Positions 16,900 to 24,132 of a stretch of 64,000 nucleotides of DNA are shown piece by piece; position 1 is the first letter of the stretch, and every line of letters begins with the position of its first letter. The position numbers and the translations under genes are program-made. Below the pieces are notes generated by a model. The model saw only the letters and a list, made by a program, of their open reading frames with translations. It searched no databases and was not told the DNA's origin. Source of the stretch: Pseudomonas silvicola (lineage in GTDB: Bacteria > Pseudomonadota > Gammaproteobacteria > Pseudomonadales > Pseudomonadaceae). The stretch covers positions 4,628,001 to 4,692,000 of the forward strand of contig NZ_CP093280.1 in the NCBI RefSeq assembly GCF_026651855.1, written 5' to 3'.

Positions 16900-16900
16900 G

Positions 16901-17006
16901 GCCTGTTTTCCTTTTTGGAATTGTTGTTGCCAGGCGGCTGGGGGTGCGGCTCTGAAATCGGTTTCAGTCTGAGAACAGGAAACACCTTTGGTCGAGGCTC
17001 GTCAAG
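16901..17006. repeat. Duplicated ptxS-type promoter/leader segment (copy 1)
   Basis: This segment aligns with 18181-18284, the promoter and leader of ptxS, at an offset of 1,278-1,280 bp. Shared landmarks are CTTTTTGGAATTGTTGT, CCAGGCGGC, the operator TGAAA-CGGTTTCA, AAACACC and CGTCAAG. It contains a PtxS-like operator (TGAAATCGGTTTCA, 16953-16966) and points toward kguE. It therefore probably serves as the upstream promoter of the kgu operon. The 17007-17153 stretch beyond it holds a REPIN-like element and the ptxS 3' end region. Confidence 0.8.
16953..16966. promoter_or_regulatory. PtxS operator in the kgu upstream region
   Basis: TGAAATCGGTTTCA differs at one position from the consensus TGAAACCGGTTTCA. 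It is about 220 bp from the kguE start and lies inside the duplicated promoter segment. Together with the site at 16746 it gives two operators ahead of kguE, which would allow cooperative binding or looping by the LacI-type repressor. Confidence 0.8.
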
Positions 17007-17065
17007 TTCCACAGCAGTTTCACCGCCGACGCGGTCCACGGCTGCCGCAGGGCCATGGCAACCTG

Positions 17066-17140
17066 CAGGACCGACCGAAGCTCGGGAAAAGCCCTGCCAG
17101 ATCGACCGCGTATTCCGCTTCCCGAGTGTGCGCGCGGTCT
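17066..17140. repeat. REPIN-like inverted doublet (copy 1)
   Basis: GACCGAAGCTCGGGAA (from 17074) faces an inverted TTCCCGAGTGTGCGCGCGGTC end (near 17119-17139) across a spacer containing GATCGACCGCG. The same spacer core and arms occur at 22208-22282 and 49062-49142. It lies just beyond the ptxS stop codon and may separate ptxS from kgu transcription. Confidence 0.65.
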
Positions 17141-17153
17141 TGCAACGCCGCGC

Positions 17154-18179
17154 TCACGAGGCCTTTTGCGGGGTGGAGCCGCGTACGATCAGCTCGGCCG
17201 CGAAATCAAACCGCTGCGCCGGACCGGTGTCGCCGCGCAGGCGCTCCAGCAGGCATTCGAAGGCGCGTACGCCAATGGCGTGGGTGGGCTGGGCCAGGGC
17301 GGTGATGCCGCTGCCTACCAGCGGGTACCAGTCCAGGTCGTCGAGGGCTATCAGGCCCACGTCGTCGAACAGGTTGCAGTTCAGGGCGCGCAGCGCCTGG
17401 GTGGCCGCCAGGGCGGCGAGGCCGTTGGCGCAGAACAGGGCCTTGGGGCCCGGCCCCGGGGCGTCGAGGTATTCCTGCAGGCGGCTTTCCAGTTCGGCGC
17501 CGGTCTGCAGCAGGCTGCCGCGCAACTCGCGGTCCTGGGTAACCAGGCTATCGAAGGCGCTGATGCGTTCGTTGCGTGAACTGGTGCCATCCTGGGGCTC
17601 GCTGACCAGGGCCACGTCACGGTAACCACGCGCCTTCAAGTGCACCAGGCCCATGCGCATGGCGCCGGCGTTGTCCAGCCCGGCGATGTCGCTATGGAAG
17701 TCCTCCAGCTTGCGGTCCACCAGCACCATGGGCCGCTCACCCTGCAGTTCGCGCAGTTCGTCCATGTGCTTGCCCAAGGTGTTCACGATCAACCCTTCGA
17801 TGTTGTACGAACGCAGCGCTGCCAGTTGCTGGCGCTCCTGCTCGCCATCACGGTCGGTGTTGCACACCACCAGGCTGTAGCCGTGGCGCCGGCAGGCGGT
17901 TTCCACGCCATGCATCACGGCGATCGAATAGGGGTTGCGGATATCGGCCATCAGCATGCCGATCAGGCGCGTGCGTCCGCGTTTCAGGCCGCGGGCCATC
18001 TGGTTGGGCCGGTAGCCCAGGTCATCGATGGCTTTCTCGATGCGCAGCGCGATGGCGTCGGACAGCAGGGCGCGGTCGTCACCGATGAAGCGCGATACGC
18101 TGGCTTTGGAAACGCCGGCGCGCTGGGCCACGTCCAGCATGGTCACGCGGTGGCGGGGCAGGGCGGTGGAACTGCTCAC
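17154..18179 (-). CDS. ptxS: LacI-family repressor PtxS
   Basis: A 341-residue LacI/GalR regulator. The N-terminal helix-turn-helix (TMLDVAQRAGVSKASVSRFI, about 13-32) is followed by the hinge (YRPNQMARGLK) and a periplasmic-binding-like effector domain. It starts with GTG at 18179, after AAAAGGA. In Pseudomonas PtxS represses itself and the kgu genes and is released by 2-ketogluconate. Palindromes matching its site occur at 18231, 16953 and 16746, supporting the identification. Confidence 0.93.
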   Translation of the reverse strand: MSSSTALPRHRVTMLDVAQRAGVSKASVSRFIGDDRALLSDAIALRIEKAIDDLGYRPNQMARGLKRGRTRLIGMLMADIRNPYSIAVMHGVETACRRHGYSLVVCNTDRDGEQERQQLAALRSYNIEGLIVNTLGKHMDELRELQGERPMVLVDRKLEDFHSDIAGLDNAGAMRMGLVHLKARGYRDVALVSEPQDGTSSRNERISAFDSLVTQDRELRGSLLQTGAELESRLQEYLDAPGPGPKALFCANGLAALAATQALRALNCNLFDDVGLIALDDLDWYPLVGSGITALAQPTHAIGVRAFECLLERLRGDTGPAQRFDFAAELIVRGSTPQKAS

Positions 18180-18180
18180 G

Positions 18181-18284
18181 GGCCTGTGGTCCTTTTGGAA
18201 TTGTTGTCGCCAGGCGGCGTTGGTTCAGGCTGAAAACGGTTTCAGCGTGGGGATAGAAAACACCGTCGACGGGGTGTCGTCAAG
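18181..18284. repeat. ptxS promoter/leader segment (copy 2 of the duplication)
   Basis: Homologous to 16901-17006. It holds the ribosome site of ptxS (AAAAGGACC), the conserved GGAATTGTTGTCGCCAGGCGGC leader core, the operator at 18231 and the AAACACC/CGTCAAG upstream part. The similarity covers both regulatory and untranslated sequence, which points to a past segmental duplication rather than two independent operators. Confidence 0.8.
18231..18244. promoter_or_regulatory. PtxS operator (autoregulation)
   Basis: TGAAAACGGTTTCA matches the PtxS consensus palindrome except at one central base. It lies 52 bp upstream of the ptxS GTG and fits the known autorepression of ptxS. Confidence 0.85.
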
Positions 18285-18352
18285 TGTACCGTTTGTCGGT
18301 GGGCGGGGGAAACGCGGCGCGGCCTGTCAGCCCCGACACGTGTGTCGCCCGC

Positions 18353-18997
18353 TCAGTTGATCAGCCCGGCCGCGATGTTGATCGAGAACCCCAGGATGGC
18401 CGTGTTGAACAAGAAACCAATCAGCGAATGCCCCAGTACCACCCGCCGCAAGGCTTTGGTCGCCACCCCTACGTCCGAGGTTTGCACGGCGACGCTGATG
18501 GTGAAGGAAAAATACAGAAAGTCCCAGTAATCGGGTGCTTTTTCGCCATCGGCGAAGCGCAACGGCGGCTCGTTGCCCCGGCTGAGGTAGAACAGCCGTG
18601 CGTAATGCAAGGCGAACACCATGCCGGTCATCAACCAGGAGCCCACCACGGTCACGCCGGTAAAGGCATAGTGCAGGCCGCGGATGCCCGGCGGCAGTTG
18701 TTTGCCCCCGGCGAGCTCGAACCCGATGGCCGCGAGGCTGGCGATGGCGGCGATGCACACGGTCACCAGCACGAGGCCGGCGTTTTCATCTTCCTGCTGG
18801 GCCGTCTGCTGCACTTTTTCCGGGCTGGCATGGGTGGCCAGCCAAGCCATCAACAGCAGGTAACACCACACTCCTACGTTCCAGCCGATGAGTATGCGCA
18901 TGACAGCGTCGGCCGGGGCCAACAGGCTGGCGACCACGCCGACGGCGACGGCGCTGGACAGGCGAGGATGGGTGCGGGGCAGGCTGGGCAGGGCCAT
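18353..18997 (-). CDS. DUF1345 inner-membrane protein
   Basis: A 214-residue protein with about five membrane segments. The C-terminal half carries the family pattern [20 protein letters not shown] and ends [12 protein letters not shown], which identifies DUF1345. The function of the family is not known. It stands alone, with its 3' end facing the ptxS promoter region. Confidence 0.85.
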   Translation of the reverse strand: MALPSLPRTHPRLSSAVAVGVVASLLAPADAVMRILIGWNVGVWCYLLLMAWLATHASPEKVQQTAQQEDENAGLVLVTVCIAAIASLAAIGFELAGGKQLPPGIRGLHYAFTGVTVVGSWLMTGMVFALHYARLFYLSRGNEPPLRFADGEKAPDYWDFLYFSFTISVAVQTSDVGVATKALRRVVLGHSLIGFLFNTAILGFSINIAAGLIN

Positions 18998-19466
18998 GGA
19001 GATCCTTGATGGGGCTGTGCCAGGAACACAGCCGGAGAGTTTTCAGAGGGGCGTACGCTTTTTTTCAAAGCGTGTCACCTGTCAAATCTACCAGTAGCCA
19101 AGCGTTTTATTTCCCCGTTGAATGTAGGACGAATACTACATGGAGCGTACGAAATGGGCACAATAGGCACGTTTAAAGAGTCCTCGTTGCTGCTGGGGAT
19201 GATGAGCCAGGCACGGCTGTTCCAAGGTGCGCGCGATGCCAGCCGGCCAGCGAGCAACCAGGCGGCATTCGACGCGCTGCCGGTTGTTCCGAGCCCCAGC
19301 GAGCCCCGGCCCCTCCAGCCGCCCGAACCTCGATAAATACCCGGGCGACAACGTTTTGAGCGTCGACCGCTGGCAATGGTTCTTTCCATGCACTGCGCTT
19401 TTTACCAGTTACGTGGCGGATGTCGAGGCCCTTCAATGACGATTCCCCCGTCTATTGGAGCGCCTC
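18998..19466. other. Divergent intergenic region with a hairpin and a possible small ORF
   Basis: Between the divergent DUF1345 gene and the gene at 19467. It holds a hairpin, ACGCTTT-TTTC-AAAGCGT, at about 19055-19073, and a possible 60-codon frame at 19154-19336. Nothing else is recognised. No RNA gene was seen. Confidence 0.5.
19154..19336 (+). CDS. Possible small protein of 60 residues
   Basis: An ATG at 19154 is preceded by GGAG at an 8-nt spacing and opens 60 codons. The N-terminus (MGTIGTFKESSLLLGMMSQA) could be a short amphipathic helix; the C-terminal third is proline-rich (PSPSEPRPLQPPEPR). I recognise no family. It ends 131 bp upstream of the next gene. The ribosome site favours a real gene and the composition is neutral. 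Confidence 0.35.
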   Translation: MGTIGTFKESSLLLGMMSQARLFQGARDASRPASNQAAFDALPVVPSPSEPRPLQPPEPR

Positions 19467-20657
19467 ATGGATTTTTTCACCTTTACCCTCATTGGCCTGT
19501 TCACGGGTGCGATGGGCGGTTGGGCCGCCTTCGCCTTCGGCAGCAAGACCGGCAAATTCATCGCTGGCTCGGCGAGCCTCAGCGCGGCAGCCCTTGAGGC
19601 CGACTCGGCGCTCAAGGGTTTTATCGGTTCAGGTCACGACTCGGGCGAGCTGGTGTTCAGCCTGTGTGGTGCCTACATCATTGGGTTCATCGCCACCATC
19701 GTGCTGCTGACCCGCATGCTATTGCAGCAGGACTCGCGCTACCGCATTACCCTGATCGACGTCGTGTTCGGCAATAACCGTGCGCTGGACGCTTACCATG
19801 AAGCCAAGCGTGTAGAGCTCGATAGCCTGCTGGAGCGGGAGCTGAACGTGGGCGCCCTGCAGCAGGAAAGCCAACTGCTGGAAGCACGCAAGCGGGCGCT
19901 GGATGAGCAGGCGCGTGCGTTGCAGCTGGAAACGGAGGAGGCCAGGGCGGTACTGCAGGCACGTGATGAACTGGTGGGCGGCCAGCCCAGCATCAGCCTG
20001 CCGCATGGCTATCGGTTGCCGATAAAATCCGTGTTCCTGCAACTGCTTCCGCATCATGTTGCCCGGGCGTGCCAATGCCACCTGGGGCTTCAGCAACTGA
20101 ACGCTCGATTCCTCGCGGACGCGCCCGCGGCCATCAACGGCATGGACCTGTTCGATGCTTACCTGATGGAGGTGGCGGGCTGCATCAAGCAGCATTTGTT
20201 CGATCAACACGGGCCGGCCGTCGACGATGAGGTGCGGGTGCATTTTCGCCGCTTCGACCCCGGGGACCGGTTGTACAAAGGCCACGTGGTGCATGGGCAG
20301 GTGGGCCGCCAGCTGACCGCGCTGGCGGCGGGGAGCGGGCTGATCGGTTTATCCCGCCAGACCGGCCGCAGCCTGGTTTATTCGGTCAACCGGCAGGCAG
20401 CGGTGAGCACCGCGAGTGCCCACTGGTGGCAGGACTACCTGACCTATGTGTTCGACGGCATTCTGGAGCATGGCGAGCCGACCTACACCCTGGGGATTTC
20501 GGTGCGCCATGGCGCGGTGCATTCCGGCATGCTCTATTTTCTCAGCTTCAACCAATGGGAGCACGGCCTGCAGCAGGACCTGATCACGGTCCATCGGGCG
20601 TTGTGCCCGCCGCGTGCCAGTGCACCTCAAGCAGCCGAGGTGCAGCCGTCTTTTTGA
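19467..20657 (+). CDS. Membrane-anchored coiled-coil protein of unknown function
   Basis: A 396-residue protein starting at 19467 (GGAG 6 nt upstream). It has two membrane segments (about 3-25 and 53-77). Between about 95 and 165 lies a charged region predicted as coiled coil (LLERELNVGALQQESQLLEA, QARALQLETEEARAVLQ). A soluble C-terminal domain of about 220 residues follows, rich in His and hydrophobic strands, and may be GAF-like. The topology suggests an inner-membrane sensor or scaffold with a cytoplasmic output domain, but no catalytic motif was recognised. Confidence 0.7.
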   Translation: MDFFTFTLIGLFTGAMGGWAAFAFGSKTGKFIAGSASLSAAALEADSALKGFIGSGHDSGELVFSLCGAYIIGFIATIVLLTRMLLQQDSRYRITLIDVVFGNNRALDAYHEAKRVELDSLLERELNVGALQQESQLLEARKRALDEQARALQLETEEARAVLQARDELVGGQPSISLPHGYRLPIKSVFLQLLPHHVARACQCHLGLQQLNARFLADAPAAINGMDLFDAYLMEVAGCIKQHLFDQHGPAVDDEVRVHFRRFDPGDRLYKGHVVHGQVGRQLTALAAGSGLIGLSRQTGRSLVYSVNRQAAVSTASAHWWQDYLTYVFDGILEHGEPTYTLGISVRHGAVHSGMLYFLSFNQWEHGLQQDLITVHRALCPPRASAPQAAEVQPSF

Positions 20658-20754
20658 GAGGTATTACCGCAGGGAATTCACTACATAAAAAACATGAATT
20701 TTATTTATGAAGGGGCTGGCGGTAGCGTAGGGCGACCTGAGAGGAGAGCACTCC

Positions 20755-22005
20755 ATGGATTTCCCCGACAACGAACAACACTGGCAGCGCAACCTGGCAG
20801 TGTGCGTGTTCGGCGCCTTCACCACTATTGTTGCCATGACCCTGTTGCTGCCGTTCCTGCCTCTGTACGTGGAGCGCCTGGGTGTGACCGATCCGGCGGC
20901 CATCGTGCAATGGTCTGGCGTGGCCTTCGGCGCCACCTTTCTCTCCGCGGCGCTGACGGCGCCACTGTGGGGACGGTTGGGTGACCGCTACGGGCGCAAG
21001 CTGATGCTGATGCGGGCCAGCCTCGGCATGGCCATCGCCATGTCGCTGATCGGCCTGGCCGAGACTATCTGGCAACTGGTGCTGCTGCGGCTGTTGGCCG
21101 GGCTGCTGGGTGGCTACGCTTCGGGGGCGACTATCCTGGTGGCCACCCAGACACCCAAGGCCCGCTCGGGATGGGCGCTGGGGGTTTTGTCGTCGGGCAT
21201 CATGGCGGGCAGCCTGGCCGGGCCTTTGATCGGTGGGGCGTTACCGCCGCTGGTGGGTATCCGCAACACGTTTTTCCTCGCCGGCGCGGTGATCTTCGTG
21301 GCTTTTCTGGCCACCACGTTCCTGCTCAGGGAAGTGCCGCGGCCCAAGCGTGAACCCGGGGCCAGGGCGGGTGCCCCGGTGGACCGCGTGGCCAACCTGG
21401 CGCCGGTGCTGGCGATGTTCGTGGTCGCTTGCCTGGTCACCTTTTCCAACATGTCCATCGAGCCCATCATCACGGTGTACCTGATGCAGCTGGGCACCGC
21501 CAATGTCACTGTGGTGGCCGGGCTGGTGATGTCGGCGGCGGCACTGGGCAGTATCCTTTCGGCATCACGCCTGGGCAAGCTCGCCGACCGCGCAGGGCAC
21601 TGGAAGGTGGTGATCGCCTGCCTGGTCGCCGCCGCGGTGTTGCTCATTCCCCAGGCGCTGGTGACCCAGCCTTGGCAACTGGTCGTGCTGCGCCTGCTGA
21701 TGGGCCTGACGCTGGGCGGCTTGTTGCCCTGCATCGCCAGTATCATTCGCCATTCGGTACCCGAGGGCGTGGCCGGGCGGATGCTGGGGTATTCCACTTC
21801 CTGCCAGTATGTGGGGCAGGTGCTGGGGCCGTTGGCAGGGGGTTACCTGGGGGGGCATGTGGGCATGCGTGTCGTGTTCATCGTTACCTGCGGGCTGATG
21901 GCGCTGGGGGCAGTGATCACTGCCCTGGCGCGCCCACGGCCTGCGGTATCAGAAGGACATGGCGACGGCGAAGAACACGCCGCAGGCCACCACCACGTAA
22001 AGTGA
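20755..22005 (+). CDS. MFS multidrug-type efflux transporter (MdtG-like)
   Basis: A 416-residue MFS protein with 12 membrane segments, motif A (GRLGDRYGRKLMLMRA), and the drug:H+ antiporter motif C region (GIMAGSLAGPLIGG). It resembles MdtG-type efflux pumps. The C-terminal tail is His-rich (EEHAAGHHHVK). AGGAGAG lies 6 nt before the ATG. A small frame on the opposite strand overlaps its last 57 bp. Confidence 0.9.
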   Translation: MDFPDNEQHWQRNLAVCVFGAFTTIVAMTLLLPFLPLYVERLGVTDPAAIVQWSGVAFGATFLSAALTAPLWGRLGDRYGRKLMLMRASLGMAIAMSLIGLAETIWQLVLLRLLAGLLGGYASGATILVATQTPKARSGWALGVLSSGIMAGSLAGPLIGGALPPLVGIRNTFFLAGAVIFVAFLATTFLLREVPRPKREPGARAGAPVDRVANLAPVLAMFVVACLVTFSNMSIEPIITVYLMQLGTANVTVVAGLVMSAAALGSILSASRLGKLADRAGHWKVVIACLVAAAVLLIPQALVTQPWQLVVLRLLMGLTLGGLLPCIASIIRHSVPEGVAGRMLGYSTSCQYVGQVLGPLAGGYLGGHVGMRVVFIVTCGLMALGAVITALARPRPAVSEGHGDGEEHAAGHHHVK

Positions 22006-22041
22006 AAACCTGATCAGTTCCTTCACGCCGAACTCTTGCAT
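21949..22041 (-). CDS. Possible 30-residue single-pass membrane peptide
   Basis: On the minus strand an ATG at 22041 follows GGGAG by 8 nt and opens 30 codons. They encode a short charged start (MQEFGVKELIR) and then a hydrophobic helix (FSLYVVVACGVFFAVAMSF). This is the classic shape of a bacterial small membrane protein. It overlaps the 3' end of the MFS gene antisense. I do not recognise a family. Confidence 0.55.
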   Translation of the reverse strand: MQEFGVKELIRFSLYVVVACGVFFAVAMSF

Positions 22042-22207
22042 CGCTTGAACTCCCGTATCGCTGTGCTGGTGAGTTCACTATGCGCTGCCAGAGGTAAAGG
22101 ACACCAGATTCAGAAACGCGATAAAAAACCGGATCAGATGTCCCGCACCGGTTGCCGCTGCTGCAGGGCCATGGCAATCCTGAACTGAGGTAGCGGGGTT
22201 TGCCTGC

Positions 22208-22282
22208 GGGACCGGGCGAAGCTCGGGAAAGGGGCCCGCCCGATCGATCGCGTTGCTCGCTTCTCGAGCTTGCGCTTTGCCG
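22208..22282. repeat. REPIN-like inverted doublet (copy 2)
   Basis: GGGACCGGGCGAAGCTCGGG at 22208 faces an inverted TTCTCGAGCTTGCGC at 22261-22275, with GATCGATCGCG between. It has the same layout as the elements at 17066 and 49062. It lies in the gap between the small membrane peptide and the SDR gene; the rest of that gap (22042-22332) shows nothing else. Confidence 0.7.
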
Positions 22283-22332
22283 AAGCGGCCTTGCGGTCGC
22301 TTGCCCGATACTGGTTGCGGCTACGTGTTGCG

Positions 22333-23127
22333 TTACACCAGGCTGTCGACCACGCCGCCATCCACGCGCAACGCTGCTCCGGTGGTGGCGCTTGCCTGGG
22401 GCGACGCGATGTAGACGACCATGTTCGCTACCTCTTCCATGCTCGCCGCCCGCTGGATGATGGAGGTGGGGCGGTTTTTCATGACGAAGGCGGCCGCGGT
22501 TTTTTCCAGCGACTCACCACTGGCCGCTTGCTGGTCCTTGAGCATGTCCTGCAGGCCCTCGGAGAGGGTAGGCCCCGGCAGGATGGCGTTGACCGTCACC
22601 CCGGTGCCGGCCATGCGCTTGGCCAGGCCACGGGACACGGACAGGTTGGAGGTCTTGGTGAAACCGTAGTGAATCATGTCCGCCGGAATATTCAGCGCCG
22701 ACTCCGAGGAAATGAACAGCACCCGCCCCCAGCCACGTTCGGCCATGCCGGGCAGGTAGGCACGTGACAGGCGGACACCGGACATCACGTTGACCTGGAA
22801 GAAGCGCTCCCATTCATCGTCCGGGGTCTCGAAAAAGTCCTGCGGCCCATACACACCGACGTTATTGACCAGAATATCCACCCTGGGCAACTGTTCAATG
22901 GCCTGCCGGCAGCCTTCGGCGCTGCCGACGTCGGCCGTCAGGCCCTGTACCTGGGCGCCGCTGACGGCCTGTTGCAGCTTGGCCACGGCCGCGTCCACCG
23001 CCGGGGCCTTGCGGCCGTTGACCACTACATGGGCGCCGGCTTCGGCCAGCCCCAGGGCAATGGCGAAGCCAATGCCCTGGGTAGAGCCGGTGACGAGGGC
23101 AGTCTTGCCGTGCAGATCGATGTTCAT
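22333..23127 (-). CDS. Short-chain dehydrogenase/reductase
   Basis: A 264-residue classical SDR with cofactor motif T13-GSTQGIG-20, NNVG at 88-91 and the catalytic S140/S141, Y154 and K158 (YGFTK). The arginine after the first strand (NGRK) suggests NADP(H). The oxidoreductase substrate is unknown. It is followed upstream on the same strand by a Nudix gene 75 bp away; co-transcription is possible. Confidence 0.9.
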   Translation of the reverse strand: MNIDLHGKTALVTGSTQGIGFAIALGLAEAGAHVVVNGRKAPAVDAAVAKLQQAVSGAQVQGLTADVGSAEGCRQAIEQLPRVDILVNNVGVYGPQDFFETPDDEWERFFQVNVMSGVRLSRAYLPGMAERGWGRVLFISSESALNIPADMIHYGFTKTSNLSVSRGLAKRMAGTGVTVNAILPGPTLSEGLQDMLKDQQAASGESLEKTAAAFVMKNRPTSIIQRAASMEEVANMVVYIASPQASATTGAALRVDGGVVDSLV

Positions 23128-23202
23128 GGGCTGTCTCCAAGCGAATGGGCGATAGCATCAAGACCGGTCATGGCCGCCAGCGTTCCCTCGGCAAGGCGAG
23201 TA

Positions 23203-23562
23203 TCAGGCGGCGCGCAAGGTCTTGATGATGGCCTTGGCGTTGGGGGTCAGGCGCAGTTCATGCGACTGCTGGCGGTGCTGCCAGCGGCATTCGGCGATCT
23301 CGTTCTGGGCCTTGGGCTGGGCGTTGTCCGCCAGGCGGGCCTCAAACAGGTGGTGCAGGGTGTCGTCGCTTTGATACGCACCCAGGAACACCAGTTCGAG
23401 CACGCTCAAGCCGGTTTCTTCCTGCAGTTCGCGGGCGGCGGCAGCGGCCGGGCTCTCGTTTTTTTCGATCTTGCCGCCTGGCAGGTTCCAGCGCGACTTG
23501 GCTTTGCGCACGTAGAGAATCTGGTCTTCACGGCGGCAGATGAGGGTGGCGCGCTCTTTCAT
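23203..23562 (-). CDS. Nudix hydrolase
   Basis: A 119-residue Nudix protein with a perfect Nudix box (G30-x5-E36-x7-R44-E-L-Q-E-E-T-G51-L), which binds Mg2+ and cleaves nucleoside diphosphate derivatives. The exact substrate cannot be told; the small size fits a MutT-like or house-cleaning enzyme. It probably precedes the SDR gene in one transcript. Confidence 0.9.
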   Translation of the reverse strand: MKERATLICRREDQILYVRKAKSRWNLPGGKIEKNESPAAAAARELQEETGLSVLELVFLGAYQSDDTLHHLFEARLADNAQPKAQNEIAECRWQHRQQSHELRLTPNAKAIIKTLRAA

Positions 23563-23799
23563 GGTGCGTGTTTCCTTCTTGCCTCAACGCTTTGCCCGGT
23601 GATGGGCACTGGCGCTGTCACAAATTCGTCATATCCTTGACTCAAGCATTAAGAATGCCAAGTAATTATGACAAAGACTCGGTCGCCTGCCGGTCGTTCG
23701 GCCATTTGCCCAAAAAAACCATGACCGGTGGGCCGCTGTCACACAATTTGCAGGTGCTCAGCGTTAAAGTTAAGAAAAACAACAAGAAGGAGGCCGCCC

Positions 23800-24033
23800 A
23801 TGAGCTGCTTGATATGCGCGGGAAGCGCGGAAGACCTGCAGTGCGATGGTGAGTGGGAAGAGCGTCATTGCCCCGACTGCGGGCGCTACCGCATGTCCCA
23901 TGAGTTGGTACTGACCCTGATGGAGCAGGGGCAGATATTCGACGTGCACAAGATGCGTGCCTGGTTGCAGGCGCAGCGGCACCATTGTCAGGTGCCGAGC
24001 GTGGAGATCCATGAAGCGTTGCTGGTGCCATGA
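23800..24033 (+). CDS. Small zinc-ribbon-like protein
   Basis: A 77-residue protein starting at 23800 behind a strong AAGGAGG. It has two CxxC pairs (CLIC at residues 3-6, and CPDC near 24-27), as in a zinc ribbon, followed by a helical C-terminal half. It may bind nucleic acid or protein; no family is recognised. It is followed by a hairpin. Confidence 0.75.
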   Translation: MSCLICAGSAEDLQCDGEWEERHCPDCGRYRMSHELVLTLMEQGQIFDVHKMRAWLQAQRHHCQVPSVEIHEALLVP

Positions 24034-24037
24034 CGTG

Positions 24038-24059
24038 GGAAAGCCAATAGCGGCTTTCC
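24038..24059. terminator. Hairpin after the zinc-ribbon gene
   Basis: GGAAAGCC and GGCTTTCC form an 8-bp stem around AATAGC, 5 nt after the stop codon. There is no T-run, so it is a weak or Rho-assisted terminator between convergent genes. Confidence 0.5.
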
Positions 24060-24132
24060 GGGCCTGCAGGCGGGACAGCGGGGTGCCTGGGAGGCCGCGG
24101 CGTTCTTGACGCGGCCAGGCCCGCTGCGGGGT

